A stretch of 64,000 bases of DNA from JAPPHA01 sp965220985 (GTDB lineage: Bacteria > Pseudomonadota > Alphaproteobacteria > Rhodobacterales > Rhodobacteraceae): assembly GCA_965220985.1 (NCBI GenBank), contig OZ244854.1, positions 3,658,001 to 3,722,000 of the forward strand, written 5' to 3'. Positions within the stretch are counted from its first letter, which is position 1. Each line of letters opens with the position of its first letter. Below are positions 44,571 to 53,599 of the stretch, in pieces. The position numbers and the translations under genes are program-made. The notes beneath the pieces are model-generated. The model was given only the letters and a program-made list of their open reading frames with translations, had not been told where the DNA came from and searched no databases.

Positions 44571-46753
44571 TTGGCATCGCCTTGAACAGCGGCTTCCCTG
44601 GCGCCATCCCTTGCATCTGACAGATACATGGTGAACAGGAACAAGGGCACGAAAGCGATCGTGATCAAGCCGATCCCTGCAATCGCGACCTCGAGACCGA
44701 ACGCGATCGCGAGCGGCGCCGCAACGACCGGACCAAAAATCAGGCCCGCTCTTTCGACAATCCGGTAAGCGCTGATCGCGGATGCCGTTCCAATTGCGCC
44801 CTGAAACCGCTCGGCCGCCTCCTGCACGATCGCCAGCTGCGGCGACAGTGACAATGCATGTCCGACCCCGAGACAAAGGATCGCGATGACAGCTGCAACG
44901 TTTGCGTTGGGGATCCCCACAGCGGGATGAACCATCATGCAGCCCAAACCCGCCAGGAACACGCCGCTTGCAGCGAGGGTCCGATATCTCCCTGTCCTGT
45001 CTGCAACCATGGACACGAGCGGCATTGTGGCAAAGGTCGACAGTCCGTAGAGCATCATCAGCCATCCGATCACGGATTGGCTGTTCCCGACCTGGAAGAG
45101 ATGAAGCGGCAGAAGATAGAAGAAAAAGCCGGTGAGAACGAACTTTCCGGGAGTCGCTGCAAACACCGCAACCGAAATGAACCGCAGGTCAAGGAGCAGA
45201 GGTCGCCACGCCGTGGGACGCTTGGAAGTGGCCTTCGTCGAAACCCTGCGAACGTCGTCCAGCATGTAGTAGACCATCAGGCCCGATGCGAGCGCCAGAC
45301 CGGCCGAGAACAGAAACGTGGTTTCGTAACCGAGGCGCCCCGCGATGATTCCCCCGAACGGCGGCCCGCAGATCAATCCGACAAAAACCGCCCCCACGAA
45401 AACCGACATTTCGGTGGCCCGGTTCTGTCCCTGCGAGTTCTCGGCAACCCAGGCCTGCGAGGCGATGAAGATCAGACCGTAACCGATTCCCGACAGGCTC
45501 CGCCAAAAGATGAAGTCGAGATAGCCAACGGTGAGAAATGTACCGAAATATCCGACAACCGCAGGAACGGCGCCCATGATGAAGATGCGACGGGCCCCGT
45601 ACCGGTCCGACAGCACGCCGCCGATCGGCGTGAAGGCGGCGGCCATGATCATGAACAGGGTGATCGGGAGGCCGATGAGGAATTCCGTCGACACCGGCGC
45701 TTCGGCGGGTGCGAGCCTGCTGATGAACAAAGGCAGGAACGGACGGGACAGTTCCTCGGAAAAGATCAGCAAGAATATCGGAACCCGGATCTGGGCGCTG
45801 CTCCTGGGCCTGATCTCCTTGCCACCCAGGAATCGGTACATGCCGTCGACCTTGACCTTGATTGCCTGGACCCTCTCCGCGACCCGACTGTCCAGCTGGG
45901 CATTGCGAATCTCCCGAAACTCGAAGCGGAAGTCCTCGTACCGCTGCTGCATCGCGTGGATGAGATCGTTCAGGCCAGACATGACCATTCCGACCTCGTC
46001 GCGCGTGCGCACGATCAGATGGTCGGCGAAAACGCCTCTCCGGCCTCGCTCGAGCGCGATGGAAATGCCGCTCAAGGGGGAGGTGATCTTCGTGTTCATG
46101 AAGAATTTCATGAATTCGACCGTGACCAGCCACGACACGACGATCACGGTGATGACGTCGAAATAGATGTCCGAAAGCCAGCTGTTCACGTATTCGTCGC
46201 TGATTCCGACAAGGAGCGTGGTGACGACTTCGCCATCCACCTCGATCGGAAATCTCGATGCGTCGTCTTCGCTGCCCTGTTCGTCCGAAAACAGTCGGCT
46301 CAATGAAAAACCGAGGCCCGGGCCTCCGTTCGCGGCGGTCGCGCTTCGGGTCATGACCAATGTGCTGCCGTCACGATCGAGCAGGGCCATGAACTCGATT
46401 TCCGCGTTCGCTTCCATGATGTCGTCGAAATAGGCGTCGACGCCGACAAGGCGGTCGGGAGGAATCTCGAGTTCGGTGACGCCGAAACTGATCAGGTCGC
46501 TGACGGCCTGGCCGACAACCTCGCCCTTGCGTTCGAGCTGGGGTTTCAGAACCTCTTCGAATCCCTTGAGCGAAAACCACGAAAACGCGATCTGACTAAC
46601 AAGAAGGAGAACGGCGGAGAGCGCCACGATCCGATAAAGGACGACCTGCGGGCGACCGATGATTCCTGCCGATGCCCCGCCGCCCTGAGCCGGATCTCCA
46701 GTCTCGACGGTCTTCACGGCCTTCTGTTCGCCCATGTCACTTGCAACCGTCAC
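44567..46753 (-). CDS. Sensor/HAMP-MFS transporter fusion protein
   Basis: A 728-residue protein with an unusual order of domains. A cytosolic tail is followed by a transmembrane helix (about 38-60), a 135-residue periplasmic sensor-like region, a second helix (198-215), a HAMP-like linker and helix (about 216-300) and then a full 12-helix major facilitator domain (about 322-715). The MFS part has loop motif GGVLSDRYGARR after helix 2 and MVADRTGRYR in the second half. It could be a transceptor: a transporter-like domain that signals or is gated by the HAMP module. It overlaps the small sensor gene upstream by four bases and the binding protein gene downstream by four bases. Confidence 0.85.
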   Translation of the reverse strand: MTVASDMGEQKAVKTVETGDPAQGGGASAGIIGRPQVVLYRIVALSAVLLLVSQIAFSWFSLKGFEEVLKPQLERKGEVVGQAVSDLISFGVTELEIPPDRLVGVDAYFDDIMEANAEIEFMALLDRDGSTLVMTRSATAANGGPGLGFSLSRLFSDEQGSEDDASRFPIEVDGEVVTTLLVGISDEYVNSWLSDIYFDVITVIVVSWLVTVEFMKFFMNTKITSPLSGISIALERGRRGVFADHLIVRTRDEVGMVMSGLNDLIHAMQQRYEDFRFEFREIRNAQLDSRVAERVQAIKVKVDGMYRFLGGKEIRPRSSAQIRVPIFLLIFSEELSRPFLPLFISRLAPAEAPVSTEFLIGLPITLFMIMAAAFTPIGGVLSDRYGARRIFIMGAVPAVVGYFGTFLTVGYLDFIFWRSLSGIGYGLIFIASQAWVAENSQGQNRATEMSVFVGAVFVGLICGPPFGGIIAGRLGYETTFLFSAGLALASGLMVYYMLDDVRRVSTKATSKRPTAWRPLLLDLRFISVAVFAATPGKFVLTGFFFYLLPLHLFQVGNSQSVIGWLMMLYGLSTFATMPLVSMVADRTGRYRTLAASGVFLAGLGCMMVHPAVGIPNANVAAVIAILCLGVGHALSLSPQLAIVQEAAERFQGAIGTASAISAYRIVERAGLIFGPVVAAPLAIAFGLEVAIAGIGLITIAFVPLFLFTMYLSDARDGAREAAVQGDAK

Positions 46754-47553
46754 GATCGACCCGCCTCTTCCTCGTCGATCTGGTGCATCTCGTCGCGCGC
46801 GTCATCGAGCGTCTCGTGCGCCCGCGACACCGCATCTGCAAACGATCTGAAATCGGCTGACCTGATGGGGGTATCCACCGGTTGCGCACCATCCCCCCTC
46901 TTCCCGACCCATTCCGTCATCGAGGCAAGCGCCAACCGCAGGTCATCGAGATCCCTGAGCGGATTGCGCAAGATGACCATGCAGCCGAAGATCGCGAGAG
47001 CCATGATGATCATGACATTGGTCGCGCCAACCGCCATCAGGTTGGATGCCCGGTCCGCAACGCTGTCATCGAGGAACTGACGCGAATACCTGAGAGCGAC
47101 AGAACCCACATTCTGGTTGAAACTGTTGCGCAATTCGACCCCGACCACGCCGGCATCGCGCTGCAGCAAGGCCCAGACGCCGTCCTCGTCGGCCTCCTGC
47201 CATGCACGAATCCACTCTTCCGTGACGAGATCGCCCTCGAAGCTCGTGTCCGTGCTGTGAATCACCGTTCCGGAAGCATCGAAAACCTCGATCGTGTAGA
47301 TCTGCTCGTCGTTCCTGACATAGGCCAGCATCGATTCCGGAATGTTCTCGGTGCTCGCCAGCTCGAGTCCGAGGTCGAGCTGGGTTTCGATGCGTTGACG
47401 AATGTCGCCGACAACGAATTCGAAACGGGTCGAAAGAAATTCCCCGAGCGTTCGTTCAAACGTGTGGAGACTGAGAAGTCCTGTCACGCCGAGGCCAACG
47501 AACAGAATCGCTGCCAACGTCGACGATATCTTGACGACAAATCCGACGGACAT
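46750..47553 (-). CDS. Membrane sensor protein with HAMP-like linker but no output domain
   Basis: A 267-residue protein with a transmembrane helix (about 8-28), a periplasmic Cache-like region (FDASGTVIHSTDTSF near 115), a second helix (about 175-195) and a HAMP-like cytosolic helix pair. It ends in a charged helix with no kinase, phosphatase or methyl-accepting domain. GAGGG precedes the ATG at 47553. Its domain order matches the N-terminal half of the next protein, suggesting duplication or a heterodimeric sensor. It is coupled to that gene by a four-base overlap. Confidence 0.8.
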   Translation of the reverse strand: MSVGFVVKISSTLAAILFVGLGVTGLLSLHTFERTLGEFLSTRFEFVVGDIRQRIETQLDLGLELASTENIPESMLAYVRNDEQIYTIEVFDASGTVIHSTDTSFEGDLVTEEWIRAWQEADEDGVWALLQRDAGVVGVELRNSFNQNVGSVALRYSRQFLDDSVADRASNLMAVGATNVMIIMALAIFGCMVILRNPLRDLDDLRLALASMTEWVGKRGDGAQPVDTPIRSADFRSFADAVSRAHETLDDARDEMHQIDEEEAGRS

Positions 47554-47924
47554 TGCCTGTCACCCTCGCAAGCCGAACCCCACGGCGCAATGACCGCGTT
47601 CGACAGGCGCGTCGATCCAAGCGCGGTTGTTCACCGCCTTGGCGATGGGTCCATCACGACGCGATGCCGATCGCTGATGCCATTCGCTCGGCGTCCGCCA
47701 ACGGGCGAGCGTCGCATGCCGACGCCATTGGGCCCGAGGCTCGCGCATCAGGTCTTCGATGCGGTTGAGTAGGATTTCCCAAAATGAGGGATTCTGCGAC
47801 CGTTTCGCCGCCGGCGCGCAGGACAATCGGTCATCCGCGAAAGTCGATCGTCGGTTATTCGAGTCTTCGGTAATGGATCCGATTTCCCACCAACTGCAGC
47901 GCGCCGCTTTCCATTGCGGAGAAT
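47554..47924. other. Spacer between the STAS gene and the rest of the signalling operon
   Basis: 371 bases without a convincing gene. It may hold a second promoter for the six downstream genes. No hairpin with a T-run was recognised, so readthrough from the STAS gene is possible. Confidence 0.45.
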
Positions 47925-48260
47925 TCAGTCAAGCGACGCCAGCGCATCGCTTCTGGAACGGAAAGTCGACAAGATTCGATCGAAGCCGCTCACCGTGAAG
48001 ATCTCGTTCACCGCCGGCGACAGCGAGCAGATCAGCAAGTCGGAATCGGCCTGTTTCAGCTTCTTGGCAACGACAAGGATCACCCTGAGGCCGGCACTGC
48101 TGACGTATGCAAGCTCCTCCAGATCCAGAACGACCTTCGACGAACTCTCGCCGATTTCGCCCAACAGCGCATCTTCGAACTGCTTGGCATTCGTCCCGTC
48201 GATCCGGCCTGAGACGGCCGCAACGAGAGTTCCGTTTTCAATCTTCGTCGAGACTTCCAT
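47925..48260 (-). CDS. STAS-domain anti-sigma factor antagonist
   Basis: A 111-residue single STAS domain. The phosphorylatable serine lies in the conserved LEELAYVSSAGLRVIL segment (Ser54 or Ser55). The ATG at 48260 follows AGGGGAAA; the longer frame is not conserved. By analogy with SpoIIAA/RsbV/HsbA it should be phosphorylated by a GHKL kinase and dephosphorylated by a SpoIIE phosphatase. Both activities are encoded in one protein five genes downstream on the same strand. The target (a sigma factor, anti-sigma factor or cyclase) is not in the window. Confidence 0.9.
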   Translation of the reverse strand: MEVSTKIENGTLVAAVSGRIDGTNAKQFEDALLGEIGESSSKVVLDLEELAYVSSAGLRVILVVAKKLKQADSDLLICSLSPAVNEIFTVSGFDRILSTFRSRSDALASLD

Positions 48261-48415
48261 TGTTTCCCCTACAATACCTTGTCGATCCTGCGCAAAAACG
48301 CCATCCGCGCTTGCGAACATACCCAAGCCGCCATGTCATGGCAAACGATTAGTCGCACCGGAACCGATGTCGAAACTTCTGTTGCGAGGCCTGCAGCCGC
48401 TTTTTTCGACCGATT

Positions 48416-49066
48416 TCACATCATGCCGCGCATCGACAGGGTGATCGTCGCTTCGATGTCCCTGACGGCACCGGTCACCCCTCGCCCGATCAGGTCCATC
48501 TTTCGCACCTGGCGAATTCGCGGAAGGGCATTCTTCAGCTCCCGTGCAGACAGAAGATTGCTGAAAACGCCGCAAGAATAGGCAAGCGAGATGATCGCGA
48601 TGTCCCGAATGTCCGGAATCCCGTCGTCGAACAGCACCGACATGATGCGCAACTTGACCTCGCGCTCGAACTTGTTGTCGATGATCGGATAGCGACGTTC
48701 CTGCAGCAACCAGAAGAACCTCCTGTCGACCTCCTTGAGGATCCCCTTTTCGACGAGTTTCTTTAGGGCCTGTTCCTTCAGGTCCACAGAGTCCGCGCTG
48801 ATCTTCCTGACCCAGTACTTGATTCCATGGGTTTCGGGGTGCCTGACAACCTGGTCGAGCGTGGGATCCAGCAACGAATTCCCAACCGGTTCCTCGCTGA
48901 CGACGAACAGGGATTCGAGGTCGGTGTCGATTCGGTTCTCGAGCGCGAGTTCGATCAGGACCGACCCTGCTATGGCGTAGTCCAGCGCGTATTCCGGAAC
49001 GGGAGCGAACGAACCGTTCTCGTCGTCGAGGATGAGAAGCAGAAGTTCTTCAAGCAAACTGAGCAT
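48416..49066 (-). CDS. GPP34 (Golgi phosphoprotein 3-like) domain protein
   Basis: A 216-residue helical protein of the GPP34 fold, known in eukaryotes as GOLPH3 but common in bacteria with unknown role. The diagnostic start LSLLEELLLLILDDENG is present, as are a DYAIAGSVLIELAL helix and the GIPDIRDIAIISLAYSCGVF segment. ATG 49066 behind GAGAGG is chosen over GTG 49072. It is the gene just upstream of the STAS operon, about 155 bases away, and could belong to the same regulon. Confidence 0.85.
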   Translation of the reverse strand: MLSLLEELLLLILDDENGSFAPVPEYALDYAIAGSVLIELALENRIDTDLESLFVVSEEPVGNSLLDPTLDQVVRHPETHGIKYWVRKISADSVDLKEQALKKLVEKGILKEVDRRFFWLLQERRYPIIDNKFEREVKLRIMSVLFDDGIPDIRDIAIISLAYSCGVFSNLLSARELKNALPRIRQVRKMDLIGRGVTGAVRDIEATITLSMRGMM

Positions 49067-49280
49067 GGGCACCTCTCGTTAGAGCATTTGAGATCAGTCT
49101 AGGCAAATGGCACGCAATGTCACGAAAAATCGTTGTCCGATCTTGCCCGTGTCCGTGAAGTGACAAAATGCCCGACTCCGGCACCCTCCGAGCGCCGATT
49201 CGGCAGGAATTCCCGGGGACCGCGCCGGTCCGGACGTTGATGCCCGCACCCGCGTGATCGACCCCCTCAATGTTCGGCGG

Positions 49281-49775
49281 TCAGTCTTCCGTTAGATGGT
49301 CATCGGATGCGCGCCCGGGCGATTCGTGAACGCATTGCCATTTGCCCGACTCGTCGCTCCAGTAGGCCGATGACCAACCTGCATCGACCACGCGCTTCCA
49401 GTTGGCCCGCGCCGCCGCCAGTTCGGCGGGGTTGCCGCCGTCAAAAATCACGCATGTTCGGGAGAATCCGTCGATCCGCGACGTCTCCAGGGCCAATTCG
49501 CCAAGGCAGACCAGAATCTCGGCACCGTTGGGATTGTCCGGCGTTGTTGCGAGCAGGACAGTCTGCCGCGAGTCGTTTCCGCTCCCCGCCAGCCCATGAG
49601 GAATGAATGCGTCGTCGTCGAACAGCCACAGGCGATCGTCGATTCGCCTGAGCCTGTCCGTGTTGCTTGAACAGATCACGACTCGCGAATTGTCACCAAG
49701 TGCCTTGCGGACGAGCTGCTCGAGAATCTGGTCCGTGGAACGGCGAACGGCCCGATAAAACAGGCAGTCAGGCAT
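49281..49775 (-). CDS. holC: DNA polymerase III chi subunit
   Basis: A 164-residue clamp-loader accessory protein that connects the polymerase to SSB. The start at ATG 49775 overlaps the pepA stop by eight bases. Family features are the LFYRAV start, the VVICSSNTDRLRRIDDRLW helix, and FIPHGLAG. In alphaproteobacteria holC regularly follows pepA, as it does here. The C-terminal 25 residues are acidic and non-conserved. Confidence 0.9.
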   Translation of the reverse strand: MPDCLFYRAVRRSTDQILEQLVRKALGDNSRVVICSSNTDRLRRIDDRLWLFDDDAFIPHGLAGSGNDSRQTVLLATTPDNPNGAEILVCLGELALETSRIDGFSRTCVIFDGGNPAELAAARANWKRVVDAGWSSAYWSDESGKWQCVHESPGRASDDHLTED

Positions 49776-51249
49776 TTGTCCCCGATTCGAACCGATCCCT
49801 GACGAGTCGGTCGAGGGCAAGGACGCCCCAACCGGTCGCGCCGCGCGGGGCGAAATCCGTCTGGGACTTCACGCTCGTCACCCCGGCGATGTCGAGGTGG
49901 ATCCACGGGGTCCCATCTTCGATGAACGTCAGCAGGAACTGGGCCGCCGTCACCGAACCTGCCGGCCGTCCTCCGGTATTCTTGATGTCGGCCTTTCCGG
50001 ACTTGATGAGCTTGGCGTAATTGCCGCCAACCGGCATCCTCCAGGCGCCTTCGCGTTCCGCTTGCGCCGCCTCGAGGAAATCCTCGCAAAATCCGTCGTC
50101 GTTCGAAAAAACGCCGGCCTTGTCGTGCCCGAGGCCGATGATGATGGCGCCGGTCAGGGTGGCAAGATCGACGATCGCGGTCGGGGTATGCTGCTTCTGA
50201 GTGTGCCAGAGCGCGTCTGCCAGGACGAGGCGGCCCTCGGCGTCCGTGTTGATCACCTCGATCGTGTCGCCTTTCATCGATGTGACGATGTCGCCCGGCC
50301 TTTGGGCTCGACCATCGGGCATGTTCTCGACCAGTCCGACGACGCCAACGACATTGGCCTGCGCCCCTCGGGTCGCCAGCGCGTGCATCAGCCCTGCGAC
50401 CACTGCCGCCCCTCCCATGTCCATGGTCATCTCTTCCATGTTGGCGGCCGGCTTGATCGAAATCCCCCCCGTGTCGAACACGACCCCCTTGCCAACCACG
50501 GCGAAGGGTTTTTCGTCGCCGCCCCCGTTCCATTCCATGACGACGAGGTATGACGGGCTCTCCGACCCCTGGCCGACGCCAAGGAGGGCGTTCATTCCGC
50601 GCTCCTTCATTTCCGCTTCGTCAAGAACCGTGACCTCGAGACCGAGCGACCTCATTTCCTCCAACCGACACTTGAAGGCCTCGGTTCCAAGGACATTGGC
50701 CGGTTCGTTGACAAGGTCGCGGGTCAGGAAGACCCCTTCGGCGAGGGCGGCCTTGTCGCGATATGCCTCCTGCGACTTCTCCGGAGACGGGGTCATGACG
50801 CTCAACCCGCCGACGCTTTTTTTCGGGCGTGCCGATCGGTGGTCGTCAAACCTGTAACGCCTGAGCGCAGCGCCGAACGCCATTTCGGCGGCGGCAGCGG
50901 GCTCATTCGCGACGATCAGCAGCGGCCTGTTGCCGGCTGAACGGGCGACAGCGGCTCCTGCGAGACGTGCATCGATCGGCTTTGGCTTGCGGGCCAGCTT
51001 GGCGATGACAAGAGCGCTGGCCGAAATCCGTGGCGGGGGCGAGACGAGATGGCTTGCGCCGGGTTCGAGATCCGCGAATGGCTTCGATTCGACGAAACGC
51101 GCGATGACGCCGTGGGTCAGTCGATTGAGTCGCCGCGCGATGCGACTGAGCTTGCCGTCAGCATCAACCGTGACGGCCACTGCGCCTTCGAACGCAGCGA
51201 TCTGGTCGGCGGAAATGTCGTCAAAGCCGGGGTGTTCTGGATTCGCCAT
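49768..51249 (-). CDS. pepA: Leucyl aminopeptidase (M17 family)
   Basis: A cytosolic, di-metal aminopeptidase that removes N-terminal residues from peptides; 493 residues. The metal- and substrate-binding segments are GKGVVFDTGGISIKPA and the M17 signature NTDAEGRLVLADAL. The P-loop-like GGAAVVAGLMHAL helix lies between them. PepA in some bacteria also binds DNA, but nothing here shows that. It normally lies back-to-back with lptF; here about 2.3 kb of extra sequence separates them. Confidence 0.95.
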   Translation of the reverse strand: MANPEHPGFDDISADQIAAFEGAVAVTVDADGKLSRIARRLNRLTHGVIARFVESKPFADLEPGASHLVSPPPRISASALVIAKLARKPKPIDARLAGAAVARSAGNRPLLIVANEPAAAAEMAFGAALRRYRFDDHRSARPKKSVGGLSVMTPSPEKSQEAYRDKAALAEGVFLTRDLVNEPANVLGTEAFKCRLEEMRSLGLEVTVLDEAEMKERGMNALLGVGQGSESPSYLVVMEWNGGGDEKPFAVVGKGVVFDTGGISIKPAANMEEMTMDMGGAAVVAGLMHALATRGAQANVVGVVGLVENMPDGRAQRPGDIVTSMKGDTIEVINTDAEGRLVLADALWHTQKQHTPTAIVDLATLTGAIIIGLGHDKAGVFSNDDGFCEDFLEAAQAEREGAWRMPVGGNYAKLIKSGKADIKNTGGRPAGSVTAAQFLLTFIEDGTPWIHLDIAGVTSVKSQTDFAPRGATGWGVLALDRLVRDRFESGTNA

Positions 51250-51642
51250 CTTGTCCTCGCATTCACATGGGTTCTTCGTGCCACCGCTACATCATTTTGC
51301 GGGCATGGCAACCATGGGTCACGAAGCACGCAGGTGCTGGACCAAGATTGCCCCGACGCCAAGGTTGGCGTCATGCCCCAAATTCCGAAACCCGGTTTGG
51401 GGCTTCATGTCAACGCCTGTGTTGCCGTTTGGCCTGTTGCCATTGCCACTCGACGGAAAAGCCGCCCCAACCAGTGCGAGGTCGAGGGATTGGCAGTCGC
51501 GGGTTTGCCAAGCGCTGGCCTCGGTCACAAGATAGGCCTCCTGGCGAAAAGAACGCGGGTCGCGGGCAACGCACGGCTTAGGCGCGGTCGCGGCTTGGCG
51601 GCGGCCAACCTGTTGTCTTTCCTGGCAGGCTCGATGCCGCCG
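51250..51642. other. Upstream region of pepA, no gene recognised
   Basis: About 390 bases with short frames on both strands but no recognisable protein. It should hold the pepA promoter. Confidence 0.4.
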
Positions 51643-52017
51643 TCAGCCTGACGCAAGGCGGTCGAATTGCCCTTTGATTGGCGAAAGCATTCGACGCCGG
51701 CCACCGCGACCGACGTGAGCGGACGGCACCTCAATCTGATGACCCACGAACTCGTGCGCCACGGACCCCTGGTTGCCGTTGTCTGGCAATGTCCGGAGAT
51801 ATTGGGCGAAGTCCTGAGCTGCCAAAACGTCGGCGTCGGTCACCGCGAGGGGCGGTTGCTCCCACGGCGGCCTCATCTCCGCATGTTCGCCGGAATTCTC
51901 CTGGTTGGCTGACGCGACCCATAAAAGCGTCTCGAAACCGAGCGCTTCGATCAGGCCAGCAACGGCGATCCGGAACGCGGTTGCCTCGTCAAGGGTCTCA
52001 CCCCTCAGTCGCCTTTT
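51643..52017 (-). pseudogene. Open coding-like frame without a normal start
   Basis: The minus-strand frame from 52017 to the stop at 51643 stays open for about 124 codons with gene-like codon use (GETLDEATAFRIAVAGLIEA, then LGFETLLWVASAN). It has no ATG, GTG or TTG until ATG 51876, which has only a poor ribosome binding site. The first part overlaps the 3' end of the ankyrin lipoprotein gene in another frame. It could be the 3' remnant of a gene cut by an insertion, or a short gene of 77 residues from 51876. No family is recognised. Confidence 0.35.
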
Positions 52018-53038
52018 TCAGCCGGGCGAGGACGCCTCGGACCTCGGGAGGTGCTTCTTGCAGAAGTTCGGGCGTGAGCCTTGCTGCGACCAGATCCCAC
52101 GCGGTTCGTCCCTTGCGATCTTCGATCTTGGGATCGATACCGGCATCGAGAAGTAGATGTCCGGACTCTGCCGCTTCCGTCCCCACGCCTCCTTCTGCCA
52201 GCGCGTGGAGCACCGTCCATTTGCGGTAGCTGGTAACCGCGTGCGGGTCTGCGCCGTGTTGGAGCAGTAATCGAATGACATCGGGGCGAGCCATGAACGC
52301 CGCAACATGCAGTGCGGTCCAGTCCTGACCCGGTGCCACCGTGAGGTTCGGGTCAGCACCGTATTCAAGCAGAGCGGCGATCGATCCGGTTGGGCGGTTG
52401 GAACCGATGGCTGCGTGCAGGACGCGCCAAGTATGCCCAAACTTGGCAGAGACAGCTTTGACAGGAATAGCAGCAGGGTCTTTCCGCCTAGCAGCCTTGA
52501 GCAAGGGCAAAACAGTCTTTGCGACGCCTGTCTTGCTCCCGGAAAACACGGCGTCCGGGTCGGCTCCAGCCTCAAGCAATGCGCGCACCACCATTTCGTC
52601 GGCTCTTGGTGAGCGGTGAGTGTATGGGAAATTCCTCGGGATCCATCCGGCAACCGACCAGAATGCAAGTGGTGTAGTTGTGCCACGATTCCCTTCATCA
52701 GGATCGATACCGGTTGCGAGGACGGCACGAATGCCTGAGGCATTTTCGTCGTCGTGGAAGATGGGGCTTGCTGCTTTGTAAAGAAGTTCACTGCGATTGA
52801 TCCCTTCAGTCGCCGCGCAATGCCGGAGGTCATCGGGGGTAGCACTGACGAACCACTTCAAACCTGACCATGGTCTTACCGCATCACGGCAGTTGGCAGC
52901 ATTCGCGTCTGTTTCTGTTGCCAGGCCCGGTATCGATGCAGGAGGCGTGGTCGCCGATTCCGGCCCACATCCGGCCAGAGCCAGACCGATGGCCGCCAGC
53001 ACGGGAATCATCGCCAAGGTATTGCGAGTGGCTGACAT
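51998..53038 (-). CDS. Ankyrin-repeat lipoprotein
   Basis: A 346-residue exported protein. ATG 53038 lies behind GAAGGAGGGA. A signal peptide ends in the lipobox LAGC with Cys24, so it should be lipid-anchored in the cell envelope. The C-terminal 230 residues hold ankyrin units, the clearest being VVRALLEAGADPDAVF, SIAALLEYGADPNLTV, DWTALHVAAFMARPDVIRLL and LQHGADPHAV, then HLLLDAGIDPKIEDRKGRTA. Ankyrin repeats mediate protein contacts; the partner is unknown. It lies inside a place where pepA and lptF are normally adjacent, so it looks like an insertion in this lineage. Confidence 0.85.
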   Translation of the reverse strand: MSATRNTLAMIPVLAAIGLALAGCGPESATTPPASIPGLATETDANAANCRDAVRPWSGLKWFVSATPDDLRHCAATEGINRSELLYKAASPIFHDDENASGIRAVLATGIDPDEGNRGTTTPLAFWSVAGWIPRNFPYTHRSPRADEMVVRALLEAGADPDAVFSGSKTGVAKTVLPLLKAARRKDPAAIPVKAVSAKFGHTWRVLHAAIGSNRPTGSIAALLEYGADPNLTVAPGQDWTALHVAAFMARPDVIRLLLQHGADPHAVTSYRKWTVLHALAEGGVGTEAAESGHLLLDAGIDPKIEDRKGRTAWDLVAARLTPELLQEAPPEVRGVLARLKKATEG

Positions 53039-53599
53039 GATCCCTCCTTCACGCCCAGAACAAAAGAGGTGCGTCTTGATCCAAGGCAACGGCCATTGTC
53101 AATGCCCGCATCAGAGCCATCGTGCCTGGCGGCGGCTTACCATGGCGCCATGGATGGCGGTCGCCTGCTCGTGGGCGCCAACATCGATCGCGTCACGCGC
53201 CGCATCGATCCTGTCTGCGATCCATTGCTCAAGCAAAAAGTTCACAAAAACAAACCGTCACACAACGTTGGCACGGCCTGAACAAGCATGGCGCAACCCA
53301 CGCGTCTCTTGCAACCGGCCTCGCCTTGACGGCATAGCGCGATCACGTCAACGATTCGAAAGAATGTCGGGGCGAAAGATGTGCAACTTTGCCTCGAACA
53401 AAGTATGGTCTGACGGTTGCGCGGCAAAGTGGCACGCCGCGCCCCAGAGGTGACATGTACAACGAATTGTTCAGATGCGACCTGCAAGCCTTTTGTCGGC
53501 CGACGGATTCCTGCATGTCATCCGGGACCGAATGGCAGAGCCGACAATGCAGTCTCACCCCCGCCTCGGCCATCGAAGCCCTTGCCGCATCGGCCCGTC
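53039..53599. other. Divergent region between the ankyrin gene and lptF
   Basis: About 560 bases without a convincing gene. Promoters for both directions are expected; none could be assigned with confidence. Confidence 0.45.

Noticed and set aside
44858..46306. 482-codon open frame on the plus strand
   Set aside because: Antisense to the HAMP-MFS fusion gene; low-complexity Arg/Glu/Asp/His translation, no ribosome binding site or recognisable domain.
47560..47826. 88-codon minus-strand frame between the STAS gene and the HAMP-type sensor gene
   Set aside because: Arg/Trp-rich translation without a ribosome binding site or family resemblance; treated as noncoding spacer.
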